Assembly (NCBI GenBank): GCA_018656865.1
Contig: JABHYO010000031.1
Span: forward strand, 1-64,000
Source: Gammaproteobacteria bacterium
GTDB lineage: Bacteria; Pseudomonadota; Gammaproteobacteria; Pseudomonadales; Azotimanducaceae
Direction: 5' to 3'
Length of the DNA: 64,000 nt
A program made the translations under genes and the position numbers. Of the stretch, positions 44,566 to 52,480 are shown piece by piece. Within the stretch, counting starts at the first letter, position 1. Each line of letters begins with the position of its first letter. Under the pieces are notes generated by a model that was not told where the DNA came from, ran no database searches, and saw only the letters and a list, made by a program, of their open reading frames with translations.

Positions 44566-45868
44566 CGGCTGATACCGAGATTGTGATCAGACTTTCACCG
44601 AGTACTTCAATACGATCGCCTGGTTGTAGCTTGTTTGAGTGTTCCGGCGGTTGATCGTTGATGCGAATTCCATTCGGCTCATGGCAGTCCATGATGAGTT
44701 CCTGGTTTCTTGGATAGAACGTGCAGACTGGCTGTTCACTCTGACGCGGCCCCTTCGACAGGTCCGAACCGAGTTTGAAACCGGATCCGATTGCATACGC
44801 ATGGTTCTGCCAGAGTAGATGTGTTGGCGCCCTCCGCAGTGTGCCCATATCTGTGCTCAACTCACCGGAGTCCAGCTGAACGATATGAGCGATGGAACCT
44901 GTCTCACTGGTGAGTTTTTCTCGGTGCAGTTGTGCTGAACCGATCGATTTCATCTCATTCAGATCAAAGGCTTCAACTTCGGGTATCAATTTCAGGGAGT
45001 CCTTCAGTCCGGGAAATCCGCTGAAGTGATGTGACACTAACAGGCTGGCTTCCTCTCCCGCAGGCACTTCTGATCGAATAGCCTGGACGATCTGTGGGTA
45101 GAGGGGTGTGCATGCACGCAGCAGGCTGTCATGTGATACGGCAACAGTGTGTTCCGCGCTACCGGTGGCGAGTTCGAACGAGTGCATGTTGTCCTGTCCA
45201 AGTTTGCCGATCCAGTCAGGCAATTGATTAAAAAGCTGCTGCTCGCTGTCAGCGTCGTGCATAGGGTCGAATCTTGTGGTCTGAATAAACTGGTTGGCGA
45301 TGATGGCTGCCCATCTGTCCCAGAGAGTCGCGAGCCCGGTTTCAAGAATGGTTTTAACGTCCTTCCTGACAAGGGACCCGGTATTGCTCAATCTTGTCAA
45401 CGTTATTGAGTGAAGGTGTATATCAAGGTGCAGCACCACCTGTCTTAGTGGCAGGTTGCTGGCGACCATCACGGAGTTATCGACGACACCTTTCACAGGC
45501 AGGCGACATTCTTTCGCCATACCCAGAAGAAGACCCAGATTTTCCGCCGTGTAGTATCCGGGAACGATGAAAATAACCTGATCTGTCTGTTCCGCCAGGG
45601 GCAGCCAGACATCCTCAAGGTGGGCAAAGGCAAGATCAGCGTGGTGCCTGATATCAGGGGTGCCGTTGCTGAGAGGCGTTGTTGTGAGCTGGCTCCAGAA
45701 ACGATTGTTAGTCCAGCGCGGCAACAGTTTCGCATGCTGAACGGCGGCCTCACCAACCATGAGTTTGTCAACATCCAGTACGGCGAAACCGGGACTGGTT
45801 CTCATCAGGTCTCCGTCCACAGCGATCTGGATTCCTGCATCGTTGATATTAATAACTGCCAGGCTCAA
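44558..45868 (-). CDS. Hsp70/actin-like fold protein with FHA-like C-terminal domain
   Basis: A 436-residue cytosolic protein. The start VININDAGIQIAVDGD resembles the phosphate-1 loop of Hsp70/actin ATPases; FIVPGYYTAENLGLLLGMAK and KGVVDNSVMVASNLP resemble the Hsp70 connect-1 region, but phosphate-2 is degenerate (HLDIHLHSIT), so ATP hydrolysis is doubtful. The last ~90 residues (PRNQELIMDCHEPNGIRIND, then LQPGDRIEVLGESLITISV) look like an FHA domain with weak phospho-peptide residues. It may be a scaffold reading the pseudokinase or channel. Fold calls are from pattern only. Confidence 0.7.
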   Translation of the reverse strand: MSLAVININDAGIQIAVDGDLMRTSPGFAVLDVDKLMVGEAAVQHAKLLPRWTNNRFWSQLTTTPLSNGTPDIRHHADLAFAHLEDVWLPLAEQTDQVIFIVPGYYTAENLGLLLGMAKECRLPVKGVVDNSVMVASNLPLRQVVLHLDIHLHSITLTRLSNTGSLVRKDVKTILETGLATLWDRWAAIIANQFIQTTRFDPMHDADSEQQLFNQLPDWIGKLGQDNMHSFELATGSAEHTVAVSHDSLLRACTPLYPQIVQAIRSEVPAGEEASLLVSHHFSGFPGLKDSLKLIPEVEAFDLNEMKSIGSAQLHREKLTSETGSIAHIVQLDSGELSTDMGTLRRAPTHLLWQNHAYAIGSGFKLGSDLSKGPRQSEQPVCTFYPRNQELIMDCHEPNGIRINDQPPEHSNKLQPGDRIEVLGESLITISVSADG

Positions 45869-45890
45869 CTTTTTTCTCCTGTATCGCTGA

Positions 45891-46685
45891 TCATGTCTGC
45901 AGATGCCGGACTAGCCGGACGTCGCAGTATTCTTCCGAGTCAAGCGTCAGCCTTTCCTGGGCAAGTTGCAGCTGGTGCAGCAGGAACATGACGATAATGC
46001 TGATAAGGAGTGCGACGAAGGTTGAATTGAATGCCACGCCGAGTGCCTGGGTGACACCGGCGATGTCACCTTGAACGGCTTTGTGGGCCTGGCCCAGCGC
46101 CTGACCGATTCCGCGAACGGTGCCGAGAAAGCCGATAGAGGGTATTGCCCAGGCGATATATCGAATCATGGCGAGTTCGGAATCCAGCCGCTCGGATTCG
46201 GATTCACAGACGGCCCTGACCGCATTGGATACATCCTGAATATTCCTGGTCGATCTGAATCGGTGAAGGGCGGTCAGGAGGGCTCGGGGCAGCAGAAAGC
46301 TCTGCTGTATTTCCGGCAATGCCTGAACCGGGCGGGAAAACTCCCGGGCATCCTCCGGCAGGATGCTGGTTCCCTGATTGATCGGTATCAGGTCAAGCTG
46401 CAGTACGCGCCCTTCCTGAACCGTCTGCATGGTTTTGTAACCCATGAGAGACATTGCCCAGAGGGCAAGGATAAAACAGGCTTCCTGTTCAAAGTCCCTG
46501 ATGACCACGTAGACGGAACGTTCAGGGACATAGTCCGGGTTGGTATTTATCTGCACGGCCTGCTCCTCCAGGATGGCTGTAGCATTGGGCCTGATGATAG
46601 AGACGTAAATGGCGTGAATAATTATCACGGCGATGATGAGTGAGAACAGCTGAAAGATAAATTCAACTGGTAGTTGTTTTTTCAT
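45891..46685 (-). CDS. MotA/TolQ/ExbB-family proton channel protein
   Basis: A 264-residue inner-membrane protein. Four membrane segments lie at ~11-31, 70-84, 177-199 and 218-238. The family core is WAIPSIGFLGTVRGIGQALG followed by ITQALGVAFNSTFVALLIS, matching the channel helices of ExbB/TolQ/MotA. The ATG at 46685 is preferred; the frame extends to 46754 over the previous gene's end. Such proteins form pentamers around a dimer of ExbD/TolR/MotB. No ExbD, TolR or OmpA-type MotB gene is here; the two vWA proteins fill that place. Confidence 0.93.
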   Translation of the reverse strand: MKKQLPVEFIFQLFSLIIAVIIIHAIYVSIIRPNATAILEEQAVQINTNPDYVPERSVYVVIRDFEQEACFILALWAMSLMGYKTMQTVQEGRVLQLDLIPINQGTSILPEDAREFSRPVQALPEIQQSFLLPRALLTALHRFRSTRNIQDVSNAVRAVCESESERLDSELAMIRYIAWAIPSIGFLGTVRGIGQALGQAHKAVQGDIAGVTQALGVAFNSTFVALLISIIVMFLLHQLQLAQERLTLDSEEYCDVRLVRHLQT

Positions 46686-46704
46686 GATCTTGTAATCTCC
46701 TCTC

Positions 46705-46935
46705 TCAAATATCGACCGGAAAACTGACGGCGTTGTCGGCGCTGATTTCTTCACTGGGCCGGAAATCCTTGAAGGCCGAACCGAGTTTGCGAAACTTGAG
46801 TTGATCCGCTTCGGGTTGTTTTTCGTCTTCTTCTTCTATCGTTTCAACGGCTACGGTCGCAGGTTCGAGTTCAGTGTCCGCCTCTTCAGCCCAGGTCAAA
46901 AAGGGGAAAAAAAACAGCAGTGGTAGAAATCTCAC
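46705..46935 (-). CDS. Small acidic exported protein of the operon
   Basis: A 76-residue product. The GTG at 46935 overlaps the upstream TGA (GTGA), with GAGG about 10 bases upstream, which decides the start. The signal peptide is MRFLPLLFFFPFLTWA, followed by a very acidic segment (VETIEEEDEKQPEAD) and a short C-terminal tail, KLGSAFKDFRPSEE. No family is recognised. Its fixed place between the SUMF1 and ExbB-like genes suggests a periplasmic accessory of the channel. Confidence 0.7.
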   Translation of the reverse strand: MRFLPLLFFFPFLTWAEEADTELEPATVAVETIEEEDEKQPEADQLKFRKLGSAFKDFRPSEEISADNAVSFPVDI

Positions 46936-48992
46936 TCCAAATACCTCGCGATACGGAAACCTACGTCGGGACGGCCATCCGAACCATAGTCCCTGAAGGT
47001 CCATCTTAGCTCGCTAAACCTGCCGTGGGTGTAGTTGGAGCCCCGAATGGCATGATACTCACCGGCTTCGGGACCGACAGGGTCAGTTAACTTCTGTCTG
47101 ACCAGGTCTACACCGTAATAGTCATGCATCCATTCGGACACATTTCCAGCGAGGTCGTACAGGCCGAGTTCGTTGGCGGCGTAGGTTCCCGATGGAGCAG
47201 GTCCGCGGAAGTTGTCGTTGTAGCCTCGTATGCTGTAGGGAACCATGTTCACTGCCGATTCATCTGCGAAGTTGCCCGAACCCTCTATCGGCGGCATGTT
47301 TTCTCCCCATGGAAAACGGGAAGCATCGGTTCCTCCAGCGTAACGTGCGGCCCAAACCCACTCAGCTTCCGTCGGCATACGGTAACCAGTAGTGAAAGGC
47401 CGCTTCAGAATCCATCTGCCGTCCTTTTGTTCATAGGCGGCAGGTAGCTTGTCCTTATCACTGAGCCAGAGGCAGTAGCGAACTGCCTGGTCCCATGAAA
47501 TATTGACGACGGGTCTGTCTTCCTCGGAAAGTAGAGCGCGACCGAGGACGCCTGAATCATGTCCGGGGTCGAACTCGCTAAATAGCTTGTTACTCACTTC
47601 CCGTTCGCCCAGGTAAAAAGCCCGTGTCAGTTCAATTTCCTTCTCAACCTCATTGGAACGTCGACCCGGTTCCCGTCTACCGGCTCCCATTTTCAGAGCA
47701 CCGGGCAAGATGAAGCGGATAGTGTCCCCCTGGGCCGTGGTCAGACGCTGTGGAATAGCGGAAACCTTCGCCGCCTCTTCAGTCTGCATGATGATGTTCA
47801 GCTGTTGTGAGAAACCCGGCTGGGGGATGACCTCTGTCTTGTAGGTGGCGTAGCCGGGTAGTTCGACTTTGATTTTGTGGTTTCGAGCTGTCAGCTCGAG
47901 GGTCTGGTTGGGATCGCCGAAGGGCCTGTTATCCACGAAAAGCTCCCCGCCATCAGGCGATACGCTCAGCTTGATCAGGCCAACGACCGGCTTCAATGTG
48001 AGTCTCAGACTCTGATCCTCTTCGGGAGCGACAGCCAGCTTCCGGGTGAGGTTCTGATATCCTGCCCGGGTCGCAATCAGTTCGTAGTTGCTTGCCGGTG
48101 CGAGTGCGATGGAGAGCGGTGTCTGACCATAGTATTGACCCGATATCGTGATATTGACCAGGTCGGGTGAGGAGCTGACGGTCAGTTTGCCATCCGATTT
48201 TGCCAGGATAATCTCCTCAATCGTCTGATTCTCGCCTGCAATGATGTTGAGGCGCGATTCCCAGGATTTGTATCCTGGATGTTTCAGCAGGATGGTTCTA
48301 TCCCCCTGTAATACCTCCACTGTAGCTGGTGTCCTGGCAAGTTCCTGCTGATCTACCAGAATACTTGCTCCTGACGGATGCGAACTGATTTCCACCATCG
48401 CCCAGGCAGGTTTCAGGCTGACACTCTCTGTTTGCTGCTGGCGTCGACCCTCGACCTTGATTTCAGTCTGGTAGGGTAAGAAGCGGGCGTGGTGGACATA
48501 GAGATCGCGAAGACCGGCTTCAACGTTATCGACAATGAGCGGGGTTGTGCCGACCCGTTCCTGATCGATATAAACGTCAGCACCCTCAATGGCTTCATCG
48601 TCGTAGGTCGTTGTCACCTCGATAATGCCGGGTAGTTTGATCATCGTGAAGGCCAGATCCTGTTCGGGTTCTCCGCTGACTTCTACAGTAGTGCTCAGAG
48701 TCCTGTAACCTTCCAGTTGTGCTGTGATCTCGTAGCTACCCTGCAGCATGAGATAGCGTTCGCCAAGCTGGTATGTGGGCGGACCACCGGAGATTTCCAG
48801 ATTTTCTACGCCTGGCGTGAAATCGAATCGCACGGCTCGTGCGCTAAACATAAAAAGGGCAGCCAGGGTGAGGAGCAGAAAGACAAAGGCGACTCCAACA
48901 ATGACGGGATTCAGGATCAGAAGCGGCTTGCCCGCTGACGCCTTGGCCCGGCTGAAATCAGCAGGTTCGATAAACTTGTTATCGTCAGCCAT
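46932..48992 (-). CDS. Membrane-anchored PEGA-repeat protein with SUMF1 (formylglycine-generating-like) domain
   Basis: A 686-residue protein: one membrane helix at ~25-50, a partial then four clear PEGA repeats at ~121-193, 197-265, 268-334 and 337-402, and a SUMF1 domain at ~420-686. The SUMF1 part keeps the fold motifs (FYLGEREVSNKLF, GYRMPTEAEWVWAARYAGG, GLYDLAGNVSEWMHD, then AIRGSNYTHGR and VGFRIAR) but lacks the Cys pair used by true FGE, so it is probably a binding module, as in PvdO-like or C-type-lectin-fold proteins. Start overlaps the kinase-like gene stop by one base. The periplasmic PEGA region probably contacts the envelope. Confidence 0.88.
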   Translation of the reverse strand: MADDNKFIEPADFSRAKASAGKPLLILNPVIVGVAFVFLLLTLAALFMFSARAVRFDFTPGVENLEISGGPPTYQLGERYLMLQGSYEITAQLEGYRTLSTTVEVSGEPEQDLAFTMIKLPGIIEVTTTYDDEAIEGADVYIDQERVGTTPLIVDNVEAGLRDLYVHHARFLPYQTEIKVEGRRQQQTESVSLKPAWAMVEISSHPSGASILVDQQELARTPATVEVLQGDRTILLKHPGYKSWESRLNIIAGENQTIEEIILAKSDGKLTVSSSPDLVNITISGQYYGQTPLSIALAPASNYELIATRAGYQNLTRKLAVAPEEDQSLRLTLKPVVGLIKLSVSPDGGELFVDNRPFGDPNQTLELTARNHKIKVELPGYATYKTEVIPQPGFSQQLNIIMQTEEAAKVSAIPQRLTTAQGDTIRFILPGALKMGAGRREPGRRSNEVEKEIELTRAFYLGEREVSNKLFSEFDPGHDSGVLGRALLSEEDRPVVNISWDQAVRYCLWLSDKDKLPAAYEQKDGRWILKRPFTTGYRMPTEAEWVWAARYAGGTDASRFPWGENMPPIEGSGNFADESAVNMVPYSIRGYNDNFRGPAPSGTYAANELGLYDLAGNVSEWMHDYYGVDLVRQKLTDPVGPEAGEYHAIRGSNYTHGRFSELRWTFRDYGSDGRPDVGFRIARYLE

Positions 48993-51250
48993 TATCGAAT
49001 CCGCTCTCTGCTGGTAACCGTGATTTCAGGTGCGGGGCGGCCAGCGATCAGGGTCAGGTTCTCCCTCACATCACGGTATCCTGTTCGCTCACCGGTAATG
49101 GTATAGCGCCCCGGTATCAGGTAGACCACTTGATTCTCAACGGTACCGAGGTGTGCATGTTTGCGAACAGTAACCGAAGTTTTACCGTCCGAAAGAATTG
49201 TCACCGGGATTTCTACTCTCGCCGTGGAAATCAGCCTGGCCAGGATGTCGAGACGTCGCTTCAACTCATCCGACGGTTGTTCGACACGCATTGCGTCCCG
49301 GAGCAAGGCAGATGCGGACTGGAGTTCCCTGTCGCTTTGTAAGAGAGGTGGGTCACTCAGGTACTTATCCAGACCCAGGTCGAGCCCAAGTCGCCATTTA
49401 GCCTGTTTCAGTCCGGCCCTGGCAAAATCAAGACTATCGCTGATTGTCAGCGCGGCTTCGTAGCTGGATATCGCTTCCCGCCAGGCACCGTCAACCATAG
49501 ATGCTTCGGCCTTTTTGCGAACATCGGTTATCGCATCACTGGTTTCAGCCTGGGTGACCTGTGACAGACCATCTGCCGGTTCCGTGGAGTCAGGCAAGAT
49601 CTTTTGGGCAGTCGTGAAATGTGAGCGGGCAAGTTCATAATCCTTCACGCTAATGGCCTGAAACGCGAGTGACATAGCCTGTTGAAACTGACTGTGGCGA
49701 ATGGTCTCCCGTACTCGCCCGATGCCGTTAGCGGCAGGCTCCCAGAGTTCATCCATGTCGTGAGCTTTTTCATAGGTTGAAAGCGCGTCATCGAGACTGG
49801 CTTCCTGCTCCAACATCTCTGCACGTCTGACGAGCCTTAGCACTTCGTCAAGATTTTCCGCTCGAATAAGTTTTTTCTTAAGGTCTGCGTTACCTGGTTC
49901 TATTGCGGTAGCGATAGTAAATGCTTCGAGGGCTGCGCGATGGTCGGCATCAGCAAGCGCCTGATCACCGCGTTCAATCTGTGTGGCCAGTTCACCGGGT
50001 ATGCGAGCTAACAAGACTTTGAGGGAGGCTTGAACGGCATTGTAAGTCTCGAGTGATTTTTCCAATTGTCGTTCACGGAACAATTCTTCGGCGGCGTCGA
50101 GCCGGTTCGTGATCACCGTAAAATCATCGTTACCCCAGAGCAGCACACCCTGGTCCTCAAGATCCAGCTGAAGACGCAGGATCTCACGGGCAACTTTCTC
50201 ACCCTCCTGTTGCATAAATTCCAGCCGTGCTGCTGCGAAAGGCGAGACTCCAGGTTCGGTGGACGCTGTATTACTTTGAGCGGGTTGGTTCTGGCTATGG
50301 TCCTGAACGGTGGTATGCGTTTTAGTCGGCACCGTTGTCCTGTCGCTTTCTGGTAGTAGAAAAAAAGTCAGGATAGCCACGACAAGCAGACCGGCTAGTC
50401 CGATCGCTGCGAGTCTGGGGGACACGCCCCGTGATTGGCGAGCTGTCACTGGTGTTTGTAACGAGTACTCAGCAGAAGTTGACTTCGGTGCAGTGAAGTC
50501 GACAGTGGCGATGTGGCTGTCGTCGTCATCAAAATAGCTGGCAAGTTCAGAACGGATGTCCGTCAGACTGACGTTCCGATCAAAAGGTGACTCACTCATC
50601 ATCCGGTTTAGAAGCGGCTCGATCACAGGAGGTAAGGGTGACTCGGCCTGCATGCCAGGCTCCCAGAACCGTCCTGTAAGTACGCTGTAGATCAGGCAAC
50701 CCAGTGAATAGATGTCGTCTGTCTGGTTGGCGGTGCCACGGGAAACGATCTGAGGGCTGAGAAAGTCCCGGTGCCGAGAGTCAGATGACCAATTTGCCGA
50801 GACACCCATACCTGTCAATTTCAGGGTGCGGGAGTGATCGACCACCAGGTTATGTGGGTGAATATTACCGTGGGCAAGACCCAGACCATGAATGTAGTGA
50901 AGCGCTTCGATGGCCTGTTTTAAAATGGACCAGGCATCGTCATCAGTCGCGGAAAATGGTTTTCCACTCGAGATATAGGGTTCAAGCAAATAGGAGAGCC
51001 CGGATTCCAGGCCATAGGAACTCACCAGGTTTATGTTTTCGTGTACAAGACCTCTGGCGGCGTCAACGGACGTCGTCAACTTTTGCCAGTCATCCTCTGT
51101 TGGTGTTGAGAGCAGGACTCTGACGAATACTCGATCACCGGTTTGTTCATTGGTGGCAACCCAGGCTTCACAGCCCGGTGAACTCGAGATCTTTCTGTCG
51201 AGTTTATATCGTGGCGGGAAGGATTGGCCTTCGATGAGATTCGATGTCAT
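48992..51250 (-). CDS. Membrane pseudokinase with TPR and PEGA domains
   Basis: A 752-residue protein. Residues ~15-240 are a Ser/Thr-kinase fold, but the key residues are gone: the VAIK Lys is Arg44 (VFVRV), HRDxKxxN reads HGNIHPHN at 127-134 with Asn for the catalytic Asp, and DFG reads GMG at 147-149. A membrane helix lies at ~279-299. The periplasmic part has a long helical stretch, TPR-like repeats (~400-680) and a C-terminal PEGA-like segment (~685-745). With no ATP chemistry expected, it likely binds a partner, perhaps the FHA-like protein. Confidence 0.85.
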   Translation of the reverse strand: MTSNLIEGQSFPPRYKLDRKISSSPGCEAWVATNEQTGDRVFVRVLLSTPTEDDWQKLTTSVDAARGLVHENINLVSSYGLESGLSYLLEPYISSGKPFSATDDDAWSILKQAIEALHYIHGLGLAHGNIHPHNLVVDHSRTLKLTGMGVSANWSSDSRHRDFLSPQIVSRGTANQTDDIYSLGCLIYSVLTGRFWEPGMQAESPLPPVIEPLLNRMMSESPFDRNVSLTDIRSELASYFDDDDSHIATVDFTAPKSTSAEYSLQTPVTARQSRGVSPRLAAIGLAGLLVVAILTFFLLPESDRTTVPTKTHTTVQDHSQNQPAQSNTASTEPGVSPFAAARLEFMQQEGEKVAREILRLQLDLEDQGVLLWGNDDFTVITNRLDAAEELFRERQLEKSLETYNAVQASLKVLLARIPGELATQIERGDQALADADHRAALEAFTIATAIEPGNADLKKKLIRAENLDEVLRLVRRAEMLEQEASLDDALSTYEKAHDMDELWEPAANGIGRVRETIRHSQFQQAMSLAFQAISVKDYELARSHFTTAQKILPDSTEPADGLSQVTQAETSDAITDVRKKAEASMVDGAWREAISSYEAALTISDSLDFARAGLKQAKWRLGLDLGLDKYLSDPPLLQSDRELQSASALLRDAMRVEQPSDELKRRLDILARLISTARVEIPVTILSDGKTSVTVRKHAHLGTVENQVVYLIPGRYTITGERTGYRDVRENLTLIAGRPAPEITVTSRERIR

Positions 51251-51276
51251 GGAAACAACCTGATCAAAGCTCGCCC

Positions 51277-52473
51277 TTATTCTACACCGGTCTCTTCAGC
51301 ATATATGTCCCGTAGGATCTGACGCCATTGGGTGTATTGTTCCTCGGCGGTGCCAACCAGTTCAATGGTTCTGCCTTCGATATCGAGAACATAAGGAGTG
51401 ATTTCAGTACCCAGGGACTGGCTCAATTCCCGTAGAGACTCGGCGTGGATCTCTGCTTCCTTACGTCTATCAAGGCCGCTTTTGATGGAACCGATACCGC
51501 CGACCACGGCACCTGCCGCAGCAGCATCACCAGCCCAGGTATCGCTTTCACTACCTGCGGCCAGGCCACCAGCGATTAGCAGTGCTCCACCCAGGAGGCG
51601 GTTCCTCGACTGTCTCTGCATCTCCCTCAACCTGATGGCTTCCTCGTAGGTTGCCTGTCGCCATTCATCATAGGAAGGTTTCATTTCTCGATGAAACCTT
51701 GAGTAATAGTCGTCTAGCGTATCGACAAACAGATACTCCTGTTCCTTGATCCGATCAACGCGCTTCAACATTGTGTCATTCACAGCGGGCAGTTGGGTGA
51801 TGCTGAGCTGACCGCGTTTTGAAGCTTCCAGATAGCCATCGAAAGCGTCAGGTGCCAGATCATTTGCAAATTTTAAATTGGCGATGGTTTTGATGTTGAC
51901 AATCTGGCCCCGTGACATCAGTTCTCGCGCCTCAAGCAGATCGTCTGCGATCTTGTTGTACAGGTCCTGAAAAGGGTCTTCCACGGGTTTCTGATAGGAG
52001 AACTTGCTGGCCAGGTCGTCGTAGGTACGGCGGTACCAGAGTTTCCCGGTAGCGTCATGGGCGCTAATGGACACCTTGATCAGTTCCCCGTCAGACTGAA
52101 CGATACGTCCGGAAATGTGCAGATCTACGGCGTTGGAAGGCTCTGGCGTCACCCTGACGGCACCCCAGTTGCCAGTCAGCTCCAGCGTATCCTTGAGATG
52201 GTAAGCGATGTAGCTGGATTCTGCGCGCCGGACGTCGGGAACGATTAAAGCTTTGTCGATAGCGTCAGGATCGTCAGGTATACCGGGTTCAAGGGGTTCG
52301 ATGCCGATATCCAGCAATTCATCCAGGGGGATCAATGTGCTTGACTGCTTTGCGGGGGTTGAGTTTGAACTAACCACCTGGGTGGTAGTACAAGCGCTTG
52401 AAGTAGCCAGCACAAATACGATGGCGATCACCATTCGCGGCAATTTTAAAAATTTAGTCATCACAGTATCCAT
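51277..52473 (-). CDS. Predicted lipoprotein of the operon
   Basis: A 398-residue protein, start ATG 52473 with AGG upstream, lipobox TSSAC with Cys28. The mature part has a mixed alpha/beta N-terminal domain (VTPEPSNAVDLHISGRIVQSDG) recalling lipoproteins that bind an activity through a CsgG-like fold, a helical middle, and a Gly/Ala-rich stretch at ~290-325 (LLGGALLIAGGLAAGS) that could insert in a membrane. It begins 7 bases after the preceding gene ends. No firm family is recognised. Confidence 0.75.
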   Translation of the reverse strand: MDTVMTKFLKLPRMVIAIVFVLATSSACTTTQVVSSNSTPAKQSSTLIPLDELLDIGIEPLEPGIPDDPDAIDKALIVPDVRRAESSYIAYHLKDTLELTGNWGAVRVTPEPSNAVDLHISGRIVQSDGELIKVSISAHDATGKLWYRRTYDDLASKFSYQKPVEDPFQDLYNKIADDLLEARELMSRGQIVNIKTIANLKFANDLAPDAFDGYLEASKRGQLSITQLPAVNDTMLKRVDRIKEQEYLFVDTLDDYYSRFHREMKPSYDEWRQATYEEAIRLREMQRQSRNRLLGGALLIAGGLAAGSESDTWAGDAAAAGAVVGGIGSIKSGLDRRKEAEIHAESLRELSQSLGTEITPYVLDIEGRTIELVGTAEEQYTQWRQILRDIYAEETGVE

Positions 52474-52480
52474 TCTCTAC

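Noticed and set aside
45891-46685. Zorya antiphage defence (ZorA/ZorB) as explanation of the ExbB-like gene
   Set aside because: Zorya needs a ZorB with MotB/OmpA domains and ZorC/ZorD or ZorE; none is here, and the ExbB-like protein lacks the long cytosolic tail of ZorA.
44558-51250. Type VI secretion regulatory module (PpkA/Fha-type) as explanation of the operon
   Set aside because: FHA, vWA and kinase-like parts recall the type VI threonine-phosphorylation module, but no Tss core gene, phosphatase or active kinase is present and the ExbB-like gene does not belong there.
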